Positions 31,837 to 40,718 are shown, numbered from the stretch's first letter. The stretch is DNA of 64,000 nt from Cohnella rhizoplanae (GCF_948329515.1 NZ_CAOJCN010000010.1:169900-233899), one strand, 5' to 3'. The notes: generated by a model from the sequence alone, not told the origin. Numbers and translations are program-made.

Positions 31837-34116
31837 ATGCTGCCCAAACTGCCGCTGGACGACCGAACGTTCGATGGCATCATGCAGGAAGCCCGCCAAG
31901 GGATTCAGCGCCGCCTGCCGGAGTGGACGGACGAGAACGCGCACGATCCCGGCATGACGATGCTGGAGCTTTTCGCTTGGATCAGCGAGATGCAGCAATT
32001 CTATCTGAGCCGGGTGCCCGATCGCAACCGGCGCAAATTCCTGGAGCTGCTGGGCGAGGCGCCGCGCCAAGCGACGGCAGCCGCCGCGCTGGCCTCTTTC
32101 TCCGGGATCTGCGAGACCGCCCGGCTGCCAGTCGGCTCGAAGCTGCTGGCGGAGGACCAGATTTTCGAGACGAACTCCGCGCTGACGCTCCGTCCGATCG
32201 GCATCGACCGGATCGTCACGCGCACCGAGCGCGAGGCGAGCGACCGGACGGCATCCAACACGCAGGGCGACGTCGCGTTTTTCGCGTTCGGCTCGGACGC
32301 GAGGTCCGGTAGCCGGCTGTACGTGTCCTTCGACCGGGAGCCGCCGGTCGGCGAGCCGATCGAGCTCACGATCCTGCTGGCGGAGGACGAGGCGAGCGGC
32401 GTCTCCGGCAGCGTGCCCGGCGGCTGGGCCGGCGCGATCGGACGCTCGCTTGCCTCCGGGGAAGCGCGTCCGGATATCGTGCCTTCCGCGCGGGTCGCCT
32501 GGAAGGGCTATGCGCTGGACGAACAGACCGGCGTTTCCGCTTGGCTGCCGATCGAGCCGGTCGTCGACGAGACCGTGCATCTGAGCTTCAGCGGGCGCGT
32601 GTCGCTGACGCTGACCGCGCCTCTCCGTCCGGTGCTCGTCCATCCGGCGAACGACCGGCCCAGATGGTGGATCTGCTGCGCGCTCGAGGAAGAGGGGTAC
32701 GAGGAGCCGCCGCGCATCGACCGGATCCTGCTCCATACGGCGCTTGTCGTCCAGCGCGATACGAAAAGCGAGTCGCTCGAATACGAGGTTCCGGCGGAAG
32801 GACCGGTGGTGCTGACCGCCGACACCTATCTCTCGCGCTACGGCTTGCAGCGCGTGCAGGTAAGGGAGCCTGACGGCCGATGGCGGGAGTGGCGGGAGGT
32901 CGCGGATCTGCGATCGGCCGGACCGGAAGACCGCGTGTACGCCTTATCCGCGAGCGCGGGAGGCGGCGCCGTCGTCGCGTTCGGCGAGGGGGAGCGCGGC
33001 ATGCGGCCGCCGGCGGGCCCCGGCGCGGTCCGACGCATCCACGCCGATCTCTCCTTTGCCGACAAGCGGTTTATCGGCCGCAGCAACGGACTGCCTCGGC
33101 AGCGCTTCGTCGTCTACGATCTGCCCTGTCGCCGGCGGGAGCATTTCATCCTCCAGGTTGGAATACAGGGAGACCGCGAAGGCGAGTGGCTGTGGGAGGA
33201 TTGGCTGCCGGTCGAGGACTTCGACCGCTCCGGACCGCTCGACCGCCATTATACGTACGATCCGGATACCGGCGAGGTGCGCTTCGGCGACGACGAGCGC
33301 GGCGCGATCCCGCCGGCATGCGACCAGCTCAATTTGTGTCTCGTCGTCTGCATACTAGGCGGAGGCTCCCGAGGCAACATCAAGCCGCATTTGCTGACCG
33401 AATGGGTCTCGGATGCGCAGCGGGCGCTCGGCGTCTCCGTGACCAATGCGGGCTATGGATTCGGCGGCGCCGAAGGCGAGGATGTCGGCGAATGCATCGC
33501 GCGGCTGCAGCAGGAATGGCTGATGCCGCATCGCGCCGTGACGGACGATGACTATGCCGTCATCGCGCAGACTACGCCAGGTCTCAAGGTGGCCAGGGTG
33601 CATGTCCTCTCAGGGTACGCGCCCGGACGATCCGAGCCGGAGGCCCATGCGGTAACGGTCGTGGCGATGCCGTACAGCCGGCAGCCGACGCCGAGGCCGA
33701 GCCGCGGTTTTCTGCAGACGGTCGCGAGGCACCTGGACGAGAGAAGGCTGATCGGGACCGAGGTTCACGTGATCGCGCCGGAATACGTCAAGGTTACCGT
33801 GCATGCCATTATCGTCGTCGAGCCGGAGTTCGCGCAGGAGACGAAGCGGATTACGGCCGTCCTCCATGCGCTGCTCAGTCCTTCCGGGAGTCTCAAGTCG
33901 CCTGAAGGCTGGCCGTTCGGCCGTCCGGTGTACAGAGGCGACGTCTTCGCCGCGCTTAGCCGCATCGGCGGCGTGTCGTACGTGCAGGATCTATGGCTGG
34001 ACGGAGAAGGAAGGTACGCGGCGAAAAGCCCGGGGGGAGACGTGCTGCTGCCGCCGAACGGGCTCGTATACTCCGGCGAGCATCGCATCGAGCTGCTCAG
34101 CAGGACCCAGGTGTAA
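31837..34116 (+). CDS. baseplate J-like wedge protein 2 (Pvc12-like position)
   Basis: 759 aa from ATG 31837, eight bases after AGGAGGTG; the in-frame TTG at 31831 is too close to that site. It shares with the first J-like protein the opening (DENAHDPGMTMLELFAWISEM, RRKFLELLGEAPRQ) and the C-terminal core (LDRHYTYDPDTGEVRFGDDERG, CILGGGSRGNIKPH, VTDDDYAVIAQTTPGLKVARVHV; in parts). The two thus arose from one ancestor and probably form the heteromeric wedge that surrounds the hub. Confidence 0.9.
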   Translation: MLPKLPLDDRTFDGIMQEARQGIQRRLPEWTDENAHDPGMTMLELFAWISEMQQFYLSRVPDRNRRKFLELLGEAPRQATAAAALASFSGICETARLPVGSKLLAEDQIFETNSALTLRPIGIDRIVTRTEREASDRTASNTQGDVAFFAFGSDARSGSRLYVSFDREPPVGEPIELTILLAEDEASGVSGSVPGGWAGAIGRSLASGEARPDIVPSARVAWKGYALDEQTGVSAWLPIEPVVDETVHLSFSGRVSLTLTAPLRPVLVHPANDRPRWWICCALEEEGYEEPPRIDRILLHTALVVQRDTKSESLEYEVPAEGPVVLTADTYLSRYGLQRVQVREPDGRWREWREVADLRSAGPEDRVYALSASAGGGAVVAFGEGERGMRPPAGPGAVRRIHADLSFADKRFIGRSNGLPRQRFVVYDLPCRRREHFILQVGIQGDREGEWLWEDWLPVEDFDRSGPLDRHYTYDPDTGEVRFGDDERGAIPPACDQLNLCLVVCILGGGSRGNIKPHLLTEWVSDAQRALGVSVTNAGYGFGGAEGEDVGECIARLQQEWLMPHRAVTDDDYAVIAQTTPGLKVARVHVLSGYAPGRSEPEAHAVTVVAMPYSRQPTPRPSRGFLQTVARHLDERRLIGTEVHVIAPEYVKVTVHAIIVVEPEFAQETKRITAVLHALLSPSGSLKSPEGWPFGRPVYRGDVFAALSRIGGVSYVQDLWLDGEGRYAAKSPGGDVLLPPNGLVYSGEHRIELLSRTQV

Positions 34117-34159
34117 GCCGCATTGCCGGCGATGCCTTGCAGAGAGGAGGAGAGCGGAT

Positions 34160-36268
34160 TTGAATGACGAGGCGTTATTTTTCTCAGTAAACGTACCGGA
34201 GCATTGGCGCCGCAGAGGCTGGATGGAGAACCTGGATAATGCAGAGACGCTTAGCCTGCGCAGCGATGCGCGGTATGGCGTTCTGGATACGGCGTCCTTC
34301 GGCGAACTGGAAGGCATCGGCGTCGTCCGAGCCTTCGCCGTCGGTCCGTTCACGCGTCTGATCCTGCTGGACGATGCGGGCGATTTGTGGTTTTACGACC
34401 GGCACAGCCGGCACCACGAACGGCTTTTCGTTTCCAGGCACGGGTTATTCTCCGCCTCTGCGATGCTCGCCGCGGCAGGGGAGACGCTGTTCGTCGCGGA
34501 TCCCGAAGGCGATATCATGCTGGCGGCGTACGATATGGACAGCGGCCAGACGCGCTGGAGCCGTACGGGCGAATGGATGGACGGCGTCTACTGCAGGCCG
34601 CTCGCTCTCCACTCGGACGGACGCAGCCTTTATGCGCTGACTTTGGCCGAACCGCCCGGTGAGGACGGAGATGCGCAGTCCCGTCTCGCGGGTTCTGCCT
34701 TGCTGCGGATCGTCAGGCTGACGCTGTCCGGCGGACTCGCCGCCGTCATCGGAGACGATCGATTCGCGCTCAGGCTGCCGCCTGACGGCGGACCTCCGGG
34801 CCAGCCTTTCCTGACCGTATCGCCGCTCGGAGATATGTACGTTTACGACAGCCTCGGACGGACGCTGTTCGCCTTCTCGCCGGAGGGCGGGCTGACGACG
34901 CGAATGATGCTGCCTCCGCTGTCGTTCGCGGGTCTGGCCGTCGACTCGAACCGGCAGATTTATGTCGGCGATTCGCGCAGCATGGAGTCGGAAGGGGAGG
35001 ACGACCGCTTTATATTGCAGTTTAACGAGGCGGGCGAGCCGATCGGCAAGGTAGGCGGGTTTCGCGGAAAGGCCGATGCGATCCTGATCGACGGAAGGGA
35101 CCGGATGTATATCTTGAACGGCGAGCAGCAGACGCTGGCCGTGCTCGATCTTCAGCCTCAGACGCTCGCGATGGCGGGAGCGGGTTCGCTCGAAGGCTAC
35201 TGGCTGTCTTATGCGTTCGACAGCGCCGATCGCGAGACGGTGTGGCATAAATTCACGATGGAAGCCGACATTCCGGACGGGACGCAGCTTCGCGTCCGCT
35301 ACTTTGCGGACGACGCGGGGGTCAGGTCGATCGCGGGATCGATCCAGAGGATCGACGACTGGATCGGACGCGCCGATCTGAGCCCGTCGGAGAAACTCAA
35401 AGGACTCTCCGGTTTTTGGTCCGAGCCGGTCGTCAATCCGACCGATTCGTTGTTTTTCGGCGCCAAGGGGCGTTACTTGTGGATGCTGGTGGAATGGATC
35501 GGCAGCGAACGCAGTACGCCGGCGATGCGGCGCATGCGCGTTTATTTTCCGAGGGAGACGCTATTGTCTTACCTGCCCGCCGTCTATCAGCAGGAGTCGG
35601 GAGGAAAAAGCTTCCTGGAGCGGTACCTTGCGCTGTTCGGCACGCTGTTCGACGAGATGGAGTCGCGTATCGACGGCGTGGCCAGACAGTTCGACCGGGA
35701 GACGGTCAACGGAGGGCAATTGCGATGGCTGGCTTCTTGGCTCGGGCTCGATACCCACGAGTACTGGAGCGACGACGCGATCCGGCGCCTCATCCGCGCC
35801 GCGCCGGACATGTACCGGCACCGGGGCACGCGCCGGGGCATCGAGCTTGCGGTGGAGACGATGACCGGCATGAAGCCGCTTATCGTGGAGCCTGCGCAAT
35901 ACAAGGCGCTGCGCGAGCGGGGGGATTGGCGCGAGATCATCGATCGGCTGTACGGCAGCGATCCGTTCACGTTCTCCGTGCTGCTGCACCCGGACCAGGC
36001 GCGCAGCGATATGGAGAAGGTGCTGCTCAGGCAGCTCGTCGACGACGTCAAGCCTGCGCATACGGAAGCGAAGCTGGAATGGCTGCAGCCCTGGATGTAT
36101 CTGGACCTGCATACGTATCTGGGCGTCAATACGGTGCTCGCGGAGCCTTCGATCTTTACGCTGGGAGACGGCCGGTCGATGCCGAACGACACGCTGATCG
36201 TGGACGCGAACATGAATCGCCGTCTCGATGCGCATATGCGTCTGGGCATGGATTCCGAAATGGAGTGA
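34160..36268 (+). CDS. tail protein I-type baseplate protein with beta-propeller domain
   Basis: 702 aa from TTG 34160 with GGAGGAG eight bases upstream; the ATG at 34164 is out of frame. Residues about 45-340 read as an NHL/SMP-like beta-propeller (LWFYDRHSRHHERLF, GETLFVADPEGDIMLAAYDM, GLAVDSNRQIYVGDS, ILIDGRDRMYILNGEQQ). Residues about 470-620 match the phage tail protein I domain: LLSYLPAVYQQESGGKSFLERY, GQLRWLASWLGLDT, YRHRGTRRGIELAVETMTG (in parts). The tail-I part joins the wedge; the propeller is exposed and may take the place of a fibre or bind a cell component. Confidence 0.88.
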   Translation: MNDEALFFSVNVPEHWRRRGWMENLDNAETLSLRSDARYGVLDTASFGELEGIGVVRAFAVGPFTRLILLDDAGDLWFYDRHSRHHERLFVSRHGLFSASAMLAAAGETLFVADPEGDIMLAAYDMDSGQTRWSRTGEWMDGVYCRPLALHSDGRSLYALTLAEPPGEDGDAQSRLAGSALLRIVRLTLSGGLAAVIGDDRFALRLPPDGGPPGQPFLTVSPLGDMYVYDSLGRTLFAFSPEGGLTTRMMLPPLSFAGLAVDSNRQIYVGDSRSMESEGEDDRFILQFNEAGEPIGKVGGFRGKADAILIDGRDRMYILNGEQQTLAVLDLQPQTLAMAGAGSLEGYWLSYAFDSADRETVWHKFTMEADIPDGTQLRVRYFADDAGVRSIAGSIQRIDDWIGRADLSPSEKLKGLSGFWSEPVVNPTDSLFFGAKGRYLWMLVEWIGSERSTPAMRRMRVYFPRETLLSYLPAVYQQESGGKSFLERYLALFGTLFDEMESRIDGVARQFDRETVNGGQLRWLASWLGLDTHEYWSDDAIRRLIRAAPDMYRHRGTRRGIELAVETMTGMKPLIVEPAQYKALRERGDWREIIDRLYGSDPFTFSVLLHPDQARSDMEKVLLRQLVDDVKPAHTEAKLEWLQPWMYLDLHTYLGVNTVLAEPSIFTLGDGRSMPNDTLIVDANMNRRLDAHMRLGMDSEME

Positions 36269-36317
36269 AGGGGCGGACCCGCCGCGCGGTTCCGACGACA
36301 AGGAGGAGACTTGACGG

Positions 36318-37958
36318 ATGAGAAAAGCGAGAATGTACCCGTTCGAGCGCAATCGGTATTTTTACGGAAAGCTGCTGACGGTACGGGACTTCGAGTCGGA
36401 GCAGAAATACTTGAACAACAAGCGCAGGCTGCTTAACCGGCTCCTGTTCGGGAGCGGCGTCGTCGCCGGCATGCAGGTCGTCGCCGTCGACGACAAGACG
36501 ATCACGGTCGAAATGGGCCTGGCGATCGATTATTCGGGCCGCGAGGTCGTACTTCCGTCTCCGGTCACGCTGAAGCTGTCCATGATCGAGGGCTTCACGA
36601 ACAACGAATATAAGAAAAACGTATATCTGTACGTCGCCTATGACGAAAAGGGCCGCGAGCCGGTCCATTCCGTCGGCAACTCGTCGATCCGGGGCGAAGA
36701 GGTCAGCGAATATAACCGCGTGCTGGAGTCTTATCGTCTGTTCGTCAAGGAGGAGGCGCCGTCTCCGTCGAGCTTCGAGCATGTGCGTCTGCTGGAGGAT
36801 GTCGCCGTGCTGTACCAGGACGCCCATGTCCGCGTATCGCAACGGATGCCCCGGTACGTCAATCCGGGCGATGTCGTGGACGTGACGCTGGTCGTGGAAA
36901 AGACGCTGCAAACGGCGAGAGTCGCGATCAGCTTCGACTATGAATCGGACGGCTTCGATCCGGTCGGCGATAACGGCGCGCATATCGAATTCACGGAGCC
37001 TAGGGACGGGCAGGATACCGAGTACCGGCTGACCTACAGCGTCAAGGCCAAGGACCGTCCCGATACGGCAGGCAAGCTGACGCTGCCGCCCCAGTCGGTG
37101 ACGCTCACGATCGGCGACCAGCGCGTCCCGATCGATCATGCGGCCGTTCACAAGGTGGAGATCATCTCCCAGCCGGTCATGGAACGCATTCTGAAGACCT
37201 GGTACGAGCGCTCGCTCGATCAGGCGGCAGAAGGCTCCGCGGAGCAGGAGATTTGCCTCGCGAAAATCGGTCTGCTGCAGCTCGGCTCGACCTATATGAT
37301 CGAGCAGGTCGAACGGGTGCCGTTCGGCGAATACGTGCCTAACGCTTCGCTGCTGCAGCGGCTATCCCAAGCCGACCGGTCGGCGTCGCTTCACCGTTTT
37401 TTCGCGGAGGCCGAAGCCTACGATCTCGAGTACGACGCGAAGCCCAAGCTGGACGTCCGCTATCATCCGGAGCGCAATGCCTTCGATTTTAAGCTCGGTC
37501 TGCCTCGTCCGCAAGCGATTCAGGACGAGATCGCCACGGGGACGATCGAGGTGCCGCTTGAGCTGAACGCCAAGACGGGACTCAAGTTTTTCTCGCGCGG
37601 CCGACGCAATTACGTGACGGACGAGATCAAGCACGGCCTCGGCGCGGGGCAGGTCACGGTCGTCGTCGGCCTGGCGCTTCAGGATACGCTCAAAGCCTCG
37701 ATCTATTACGGCTCGCAGGATGTGTTCAAAGGAACCGAATACGAGTCGGACGTTCCGAACGTCGACTTCGGCACGATCGTCTATCCGGAGCACGGCAGCT
37801 TCCGGATCGGCATGCGCTTGAACGGCTCCACGGAGGCGGACAAGTTAAGCGTGCGCTGGTGGGCGTTTAAGAAGCTGCAGGAAGGCGAGTCGTCTGCTGG
37901 ATCGGACGCCGCTGGAGAGCAGGCCGTTCGCCTGGAGGCCGCGCCGGGTCGCGAATAG
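36318..37958 (+). CDS. conserved CIS-linked protein of unknown function
   Basis: 546 aa from ATG with AAGGAGGAG upstream, last gene of the plus-strand structural block. The N-terminus RNRYFYGKLLTVRDFESEQ and then KRRLLNRLLFGSGVVAGMQV, GLAIDYSGREVVLP (in parts) is strongly patterned and I recall it beside tail-protein-I genes in other CIS and phage-like loci. A beta-rich middle (about 165-275, Ig-like: NPGDVVDVTLVVEKTLQTA, PPQSVTLTIGDQ) is followed by mixed beta regions up to 520. No signal peptide, membrane segment or enzyme motif. It may be a baseplate rim or attachment protein. Confidence 0.75.
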   Translation: MRKARMYPFERNRYFYGKLLTVRDFESEQKYLNNKRRLLNRLLFGSGVVAGMQVVAVDDKTITVEMGLAIDYSGREVVLPSPVTLKLSMIEGFTNNEYKKNVYLYVAYDEKGREPVHSVGNSSIRGEEVSEYNRVLESYRLFVKEEAPSPSSFEHVRLLEDVAVLYQDAHVRVSQRMPRYVNPGDVVDVTLVVEKTLQTARVAISFDYESDGFDPVGDNGAHIEFTEPRDGQDTEYRLTYSVKAKDRPDTAGKLTLPPQSVTLTIGDQRVPIDHAAVHKVEIISQPVMERILKTWYERSLDQAAEGSAEQEICLAKIGLLQLGSTYMIEQVERVPFGEYVPNASLLQRLSQADRSASLHRFFAEAEAYDLEYDAKPKLDVRYHPERNAFDFKLGLPRPQAIQDEIATGTIEVPLELNAKTGLKFFSRGRRNYVTDEIKHGLGAGQVTVVVGLALQDTLKASIYYGSQDVFKGTEYESDVPNVDFGTIVYPEHGSFRIGMRLNGSTEADKLSVRWWAFKKLQEGESSAGSDAAGEQAVRLEAAPGRE

Positions 37959-37985
37959 TTCCGCCGTAAGCCAAGACAATCGAGA

Positions 37986-38030
37986 AGAAGCCGTCCCGCA
38001 GGTCCTTATCGGACAGCGGGGCGGCTTCTT
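37986..38030 (+). terminator. intrinsic terminator of the CIS structural operon
   Basis: A 14-bp stem (37986-37999 with 38016-38029, one G-T pair) with a 16-base loop, followed by a short T-run. It lies 28 bp after the 546-aa gene and faces the convergent MORN gene. Confidence 0.8.
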
Positions 38031-38103
38031 TGTCATGCGCTTGAATTCCGGAGTATGGTCTTGAGTTAGAGTCTCGTTTAGCTCGATTGCGCCCTGCGCG
38101 CGA

Positions 38104-40317
38104 TCAGACTTGAAACGCGCCGATCGTCAGCCGGACCGGTTTGTCGTTGTTGTAATTGAAGTTGTACAGGGCGCCGTTCCACGCGTAGGACATCGTGTAC
38201 AGCTTGCCCGAGGCTTCCGTTTTGACGCCTTTTACCGCTGCTTTTTTGAGCGCGTCAAGCAGATCGTTGATGACGTATTTGTTCCATGTGCGAACGAGGG
38301 TTACGGCGAAAGCTTCCGGATTGTCCGGGTCGGTCTCCAGCTTAAAGCTGAATTGAATGCCGCCGTATACGAGCTCGACGGGAGCGGCGTCCGTGGTCGC
38401 CGCATCCGTATCGCCCGCGGCGTCCGTATTCGCGGCAGGCGTGACAATCGGGCTCGCGATGGTTGCGCTAGTGCCGGTGCTTGCGCCGCTCACCGCGGCG
38501 CTGCCTGCGACAGCCGCCTTAGCGGAGCTTGAGCCGCTGGACGACGTCTCCGGCGTCTGGCTGCCGCCCGTACCTGACGTATTCGGACTTCCGGCTGCCG
38601 TCGGCGTCTGGCTGCCGCCTATGCCATTACCGGCGCTCGCTCCGCCGGAGACCGGCGCATCGCCGGTTCCCCCGCCGGCGGGCGCGGCGCCGCTGCCTGC
38701 GTCCGTCGGCGCGCCGGCGTCGGCCGGGCTCGTGCCGATAACCGCGCCGCTGGTGCCCGCGGATGCCGCGTCTCCGCCAGCGACCGCCTGCGCCCCCGCG
38801 CCCGTCGATTCCGTTCCGGTCGAGCCAGTGCCCGCCGTACCCGCGCCTGTCGAGCCGGAACCGGTCGTTCCCGCGCCGTTCGATCCTGCGCCTGTCGCTC
38901 CCGTGGCCGCGGGTTCCGTCTCTGACGTCCCGGAACCGCTCGTTCCCGTTCCAGACGTCCCGGAACCGCTCGTTCCCGTGCCGGTCGTCCCGGAACCATT
39001 CGTTCCCGTGCCAGCCGCTGTACTGCCCTCAGAACCTGAACCTTCCGAGCCTGAATCCGCCGTACCCGAACCCCCGTCGCCGCCTGCATCCAGCGTCTCG
39101 CCGGCTTCGCCGTCCGTTCCTGCATCCGCGGGATCCGCAGGCGCATCCGGCGCGCCGAGCTTCTCCTGCAGCGTAGCGGACGCCATGCCCATGAAGGCCG
39201 CGGGGTCGGCGCGCCCTGCGCTGAACAAGCCCTTGTAGAGGACCGTGCCGTTCGGGTCCAAGAGCGAACCGAAGCCTTGGTACTTGTCGGAACGGAACGT
39301 GCCTTGATACGCCGGCGTCCCGTCCGCGTTAAACGCTTGCCCTTCGCCGTCGCGCATGCCGCCGACGAAAGCGCCGGCATAGACCGTGATGCCCTGCTCG
39401 TTCAGCAGCGTGCCCGCGCCTTGGTACAGTCCGCGCTGGAAGGCGCCCTTGTAGATGGGCGCGCCGGACGCCGAATACGCCGTGCCTTCGCCGGAAGGCA
39501 GGCCGGCGGCGAAGGCGCCTTCGTAGCGAAGCTTTTCCCCGGCGTATTCCTTGCCGGCGCCTTCGTATTGCCCGCCGGCGAAGGCGCCTTCGTATAGCGG
39601 CTTGCCGTCGTCCCCGTACAGCTTGCCCTCGCCCTCGTACAATCCCTGTACGAACGCGCCCGCGTATTTGATCCTATCCTTGGCCGCATACAACGTTCCG
39701 TTGCCTTCGTATTTGCCCGCGGCGAACGCGCCCTCGTACAGCACGCTCCCGTCGGCCGCGTACAGCGTACCCGTTCCATTATAGGCGTCGCCCGCGAATT
39801 GCCCGCGGTACAGCAAGCTTCCGTCAGGCGAATACGCTTCGCCGGAGCCGGACCGGACGCCTTTGGCGAAGTCGCCGAAGTAAAGGAGCTTGCCGTCGCC
39901 ATACAGCTTGCCGACGCCGCTGTATTGTCCGCTCTCGAGCGGGCCGACGTAGACGAGGCCTCCGGCGCCGTCCACGATCTTGGCGTTGCCGGTATAGCCC
40001 TTGTCCAGCGCCGCGGAGGCCTCGTACGTCGGCGTGCGGGAAAACCATTTGTCGACGAAGCGCGGCGGATTGATAAAGCCGAAATAGGCAATGACCAGCC
40101 CGATCAAAATGATCAAAACCACGAGTTTTTTGGCGATGTAGTAGCTGCCGACCCTCCAATAGTTGTCGAGCGAACGCAGCCCGCTGCCGAGAACGGCGCG
40201 AGCCCACTGGATAAGCCATTTAAGGATGCGCTTGGGCAGCGTCTTGGCCTGCTTGAGCGGTCGAATGATGCGGGTCTTGATCGGCTTGATAAACGGCTTG
40301 AGAATCGTCTCGATCAT
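38104..40317 (-). CDS. membrane-anchored MORN-repeat protein, possible CIS effector or anchor
   Basis: 737 aa from ATG 40317, two bases after the DUF4280 gene. The N-terminal 60 residues are basic and amphipathic; a transmembrane helix spans about 63-81 (KLVVLIILIGLVIAYF). From about 115 to 335 run ten or so MORN-type repeats (LYEGAFAAGKYEGNGTLYA, YKGAFQRGLYQGAGTL). A Gly/Thr/Ser/Ala low-complexity linker (about 375-610) follows, built partly of 10-residue repeats. The end (about 630-737) is a small folded domain (VYGGIQFSFKLE, YNNDKPVRLTIG). Pairing with a PAAR-like gene suggests that it is carried on, or tethers, the particle tip; MORN repeats often bind lipids or proteins. No catalytic motif is recognised. 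Confidence 0.7.
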   Translation of the reverse strand: MIETILKPFIKPIKTRIIRPLKQAKTLPKRILKWLIQWARAVLGSGLRSLDNYWRVGSYYIAKKLVVLIILIGLVIAYFGFINPPRFVDKWFSRTPTYEASAALDKGYTGNAKIVDGAGGLVYVGPLESGQYSGVGKLYGDGKLLYFGDFAKGVRSGSGEAYSPDGSLLYRGQFAGDAYNGTGTLYAADGSVLYEGAFAAGKYEGNGTLYAAKDRIKYAGAFVQGLYEGEGKLYGDDGKPLYEGAFAGGQYEGAGKEYAGEKLRYEGAFAAGLPSGEGTAYSASGAPIYKGAFQRGLYQGAGTLLNEQGITVYAGAFVGGMRDGEGQAFNADGTPAYQGTFRSDKYQGFGSLLDPNGTVLYKGLFSAGRADPAAFMGMASATLQEKLGAPDAPADPADAGTDGEAGETLDAGGDGGSGTADSGSEGSGSEGSTAAGTGTNGSGTTGTGTSGSGTSGTGTSGSGTSETEPAATGATGAGSNGAGTTGSGSTGAGTAGTGSTGTESTGAGAQAVAGGDAASAGTSGAVIGTSPADAGAPTDAGSGAAPAGGGTGDAPVSGGASAGNGIGGSQTPTAAGSPNTSGTGGSQTPETSSSGSSSAKAAVAGSAAVSGASTGTSATIASPIVTPAANTDAAGDTDAATTDAAPVELVYGGIQFSFKLETDPDNPEAFAVTLVRTWNKYVINDLLDALKKAAVKGVKTEASGKLYTMSYAWNGALYNFNYNNDKPVRLTIGAFQV
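38924..39013 (-). repeat. three 30-bp tandem repeats in the MORN gene linker
   Basis: Three near-identical 30-bp units (38924-38953, 38954-38983, 38984-39013) share the core GTCCCGGAACC-x-x-TCGTTCCCGT and encode GTGTSGSGTS-type decapeptides on the minus strand. Two units are nearly the same, so this is a site prone to length change. Confidence 0.85.
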
Positions 40318-40319
40318 AA

Positions 40320-40718
40320 TTAGGGCACCTGTATCGTAAATTGGCCGGGGACGTTGATCTGGATGACGCCGCCGTAACTGCACATGCACTTGGAGGTACT
40401 GTTCAACGCGGGGAAGTTCCCGACCAGGACGGTCGGCGAGCCGGGCGTCCATGGCGCGACGGTCACGGGCGCGCAGGGCATCGGCGTCATGACGCCGAAC
40501 TTGGCGGCGGTAGCGGCCGCCACGGTCGGATTGGCCATCGAATTGCACATGCCGAACGGCATGATATTGACGAAAGGCTTATTGTCCATGATGTTGGCGA
40601 TCGGCATGGCGGTCATCGTCCGGTTGGCCGGCAGCACGTTTAACGTAGACGGAGCCACTCCGAACGAGCATTGCATCATCGCGCCGCCGCAAACCAGTTG
40701 TCCCATGCCCCAAGTCAC
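40320..40718 (-). CDS. DUF4280 PAAR-like spike-tip protein
   Basis: 132 aa from GTG 40718 (an ATG at 40706 is also possible). It fits the DUF4280 family: GQLVCGGAMMQCSFGVAPSTL, MDNKPFVNIMPFGMCNS, TPMPCAPVTVAPWTPGSPTVLVG and KCMCSYGGVIQI (in parts). Members are small, methionine- and cysteine-bearing proteins that form PAAR-like cones on spike tips. It takes the role of Pvc10 here, but lies on the other strand, as the first gene of an operon with the MORN protein. That arrangement is common for tips that carry a partner effector. Confidence 0.88.
   Translation of the reverse strand: MTWGMGQLVCGGAMMQCSFGVAPSTLNVLPANRTMTAMPIANIMDNKPFVNIMPFGMCNSMANPTVAAATAAKFGVMTPMPCAPVTVAPWTPGSPTVLVGNFPALNSTSKCMCSYGGVIQINVPGQFTIQVP

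Noticed and set aside
38870..39020. CRISPR-like direct repeats
   Set aside because: The repeats are contiguous, with no unique spacers, in frame within a gene, and encode a Gly/Thr/Ser linker; no cas genes are present.
7715..40718. Prophage or type VI secretion system
   Set aside because: No capsid, portal, terminase, integrase, holin or lysin genes, and no TssJ/L/M membrane-complex genes; the ATPase, DUF4255 and DUF4157 genes instead point to a CIS.
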